Positions 6,949 through 7,990 of a stretch of DNA of 7,990 nt are shown one piece after another; the stretch's first letter is position 1; the number at the start of each line of letters is the position of its first letter. Source of the stretch: Dehalococcoidales bacterium (GTDB lineage Bacteria > Chloroflexota > Dehalococcoidia > Dehalococcoidales > UBA2162). The stretch covers positions 540,839-548,828 of the forward strand of contig CP070645.1 of assembly GCA_020354275.1 (NCBI GenBank), in the 5' to 3' direction. A program made the position numbers and the translations under genes. A model generated the notes under the pieces. The model was given only the letters and a program-made list of their open reading frames with translations. It was not told the DNA's origin and did no database searches.

Positions 6949-6977
6949 ATTATATTTTGTGGGTTGTTAAATGTCAA
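6949..6977 (-). promoter_or_regulatory. Exact-consensus sigma-70 promoter facing the kinase operon
   Basis: On the minus strand TTGACA (complement of 6972-6977) is followed by exactly 17 nt and then TATAAT (complement of 6949-6954). Both hexamers match the vegetative consensus 6/6. The predicted start point is near 6942. It reads toward the kinase and two regulators. A match this good suggests strong basal transcription unless a repressor or a leader structure limits it. Confidence 0.75.
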
Positions 6978-7003
6978 GCGCTAATATTATCTGCCCTAGC
7001 CTG

Positions 7004-7014
7004 CCATAATTATG
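7004..7014. promoter_or_regulatory. Palindromic site CCATAATTATG, candidate operator
   Basis: The perfect 10-bp palindrome CATAATTATG (7005-7014) lies between the divergent promoters, about 28 bp upstream of the minus-strand -35. The same 11-mer, CCATAATTATG, occurs at 3859-3869 inside a longer palindrome over the putative promoter ahead of the beta-helix gene. Its position fits an activator or repressor site. The binding protein is unknown. Confidence 0.3.
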
Positions 7015-7110
7015 TCACTCTGCCGTTAAGTACTAACGTCTGTGCTATTAACAAATGGCAGTAAACATGAGAAAAACCTGACTATATGCTAGGAAACTGA
7101 CGCAGAAGAC

Positions 7111-7139
7111 TTGACATTAACGTTCGATGGTCATAGACT
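7111..7139 (+). promoter_or_regulatory. Sigma-70-like promoter for the zinc-ribbon/receiver gene
   Basis: TTGACA (7111-7116, 6/6) is followed by 17 nt and TAGACT (7134-7139, 4/6). The start would be near 7146, giving a leader of about 63 nt. A short ACCTT/AAGGT inverted repeat at 7168-7181 sits just upstream of the SD AAGGGG (7195-7200). Confidence 0.6.
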
Positions 7140-7208
7140 CTGAATTAGACGGTATTAATAAGCGTCAACCTTTTTAAAGGTGGCAATTTAGCACAAGGGG
7201 TATTCTGT

Positions 7209-7990
7209 ATGAAATGCCCACGGTGCCAACAGGACAATCTGCCAGAAGCGGATTTCTGCATAGTATGTGGCGAATCGCTCCAGGCAGAACCGTTGTGCCA
7301 CCACTGCGGGCACACCAACCCCCGCGGTAGTATATTCTGCGACGAGTGTGGCGACCTTCTGTCTGGGATAACCCCGGATGACTCCGGTGTAGAAGCAGGC
7401 GATTCAGCTGAGGGGAAACCTTCGAGTATAAACTCACCGCTGGAATCAATAGCCAGCTTAAATAAAAATGATGCTCAACCAGACCTGCTATCAGAATTGA
7501 AAGAAGGTGTAGAGAAATGGACTGCGGCCACTGGGCAGGCGAGAAGGGCAATGGAAGAGATTGCCAGACTAACGCGGTATTCTCCGGCCGACTCACCTGA
7601 ACCGAGCAGTAATCACGATAGAGAACCGATCAAGGGCAGAGGGAAAGGAAAAACCAGAGTTTTTGTCATCGATAGGGACCTGCTTTTTTACCAGGGACTC
7701 CATCTATACATTTCGCAAACCGACGACATCGAAGCGATCGGCTACTCAGCACACCTCATAGAAGGCACAATACCAATGGCCGATGGACTCCCGCCAGACA
7801 TAGTGCTGATAGAGGCCGACCTCCCCTCATTCCAGGGGCTTGATTCAGCGTGGCAATTAATCAAGCTCTTCCCTAATACGTTAGTAATCATGTTTTCCCC
7901 GTATAGAAGTGATGACCAGATCTTTGCGGCTCTCAAAACCGGGGTTACCGGGTATCTGGGTAAAGCTATTACCGGAGAAGAATTCATCAG
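7209..7990 (+). CDS. Double zinc ribbon fused to an atypical receiver domain, 3' end outside window
   Basis: Translation from the ATG at 7209-7211 stays open for 260 codons to the window edge. AAGGGG 8 nt upstream is a good SD. Residues 1-50 are a double zinc ribbon with four CxxC knuckles: C3/C6, C17/C20, C30/C33 and C44/C47. Residues about 52-90 are low-complexity, 91-122 are helical and charged (LLSELKEGVEKW, ARRAMEEIARL), and 125-148 are a flexible linker. From residue 149 a receiver-like domain begins (TRVFVIDRDLLFYQGL). Aligned with the nearby regulators, IVLIEADLP puts E202 where the phosphoacceptor Asp should be. S230 (VIMFSPY) and K252 (GYLGK) are kept, and the first acidic pair is reduced to D155. 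A constitutively active-like or phosphorylation-independent receiver is inferred. A C-terminal HTH or other output domain may follow outside the window. The gene diverges from the kinase operon, which suggests shared control. Confidence 0.87.
   Translation, partial: MKCPRCQQDNLPEADFCIVCGESLQAEPLCHHCGHTNPRGSIFCDECGDLLSGITPDDSGVEAGDSAEGKPSSINSPLESIASLNKNDAQPDLLSELKEGVEKWTAATGQARRAMEEIARLTRYSPADSPEPSSNHDREPIKGRGKGKTRVFVIDRDLLFYQGLHLYISQTDDIEAIGYSAHLIEGTIPMADGLPPDIVLIEADLPSFQGLDSAWQLIKLFPNTLVIMFSPYRSDDQIFAALKTGVTGYLGKAITGEEFI

Noticed and set aside
7174..7596. Minus-strand 140-codon open frame
   Set aside because: It lies opposite the zinc-ribbon gene, whose eight CxxC cysteines, SD and promoter are convincing. 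The antisense product matches no family.

Overview
The window looks like a bacterial chromosome segment of intermediate GC. The dense NarL-type signalling genes, the secreted beta-helix and InlB-like repeat proteins and the double-zinc-ribbon/receiver fusion resemble what is seen in Chloroflexota, perhaps Dehalococcoidia. No rRNA or marker gene is present, so the lineage is a tentative inference. I see no tRNA, rRNA, CRISPR array, transposase or insertion sequence.

Layout. On the minus strand, read from right to left: a soluble PAS-type HisKA_3 histidine kinase (5406-6575); a NarL-type response regulator 1 nt behind it (4751-5404); a paralogous second NarL-type regulator after a 183-nt gap (3914-4567, about 75% identical by hand count); a 335-nt stretch with a weak promoter, a 14-bp palindrome and two doubtful small ORFs; an 852-residue secreted beta-helix protein (1020-3578); a G-rich stem-loop; and a secreted protein with 77-residue InlB-type repeats that leaves the window at base 1 (1-944). 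On the plus strand, a divergent gene starts at 7209 and runs off the right edge. It joins two zinc ribbons to a receiver domain whose phosphate-accepting Asp appears to be Glu.

Control regions. The divergent intergenic region (6576-7208) holds an exact TTGACA-N17-TATAAT promoter pointing at the kinase, about 367 nt before its start codon, so a long and apparently structured leader is predicted. It also holds a TTGACA-N17-TAGACT promoter for the zinc-ribbon gene. A palindrome, CATAATTATG, occurs both here and over the putative promoter ahead of the beta-helix gene.

Working model (inference): a cytoplasmic sensor kinase feeds two near-duplicate regulators. The divergent zinc-ribbon/receiver protein may be a phosphorylation-independent partner. 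The two secreted proteins are candidate outputs because they lie directly downstream in the same direction. Nothing in the sequence proves that link.
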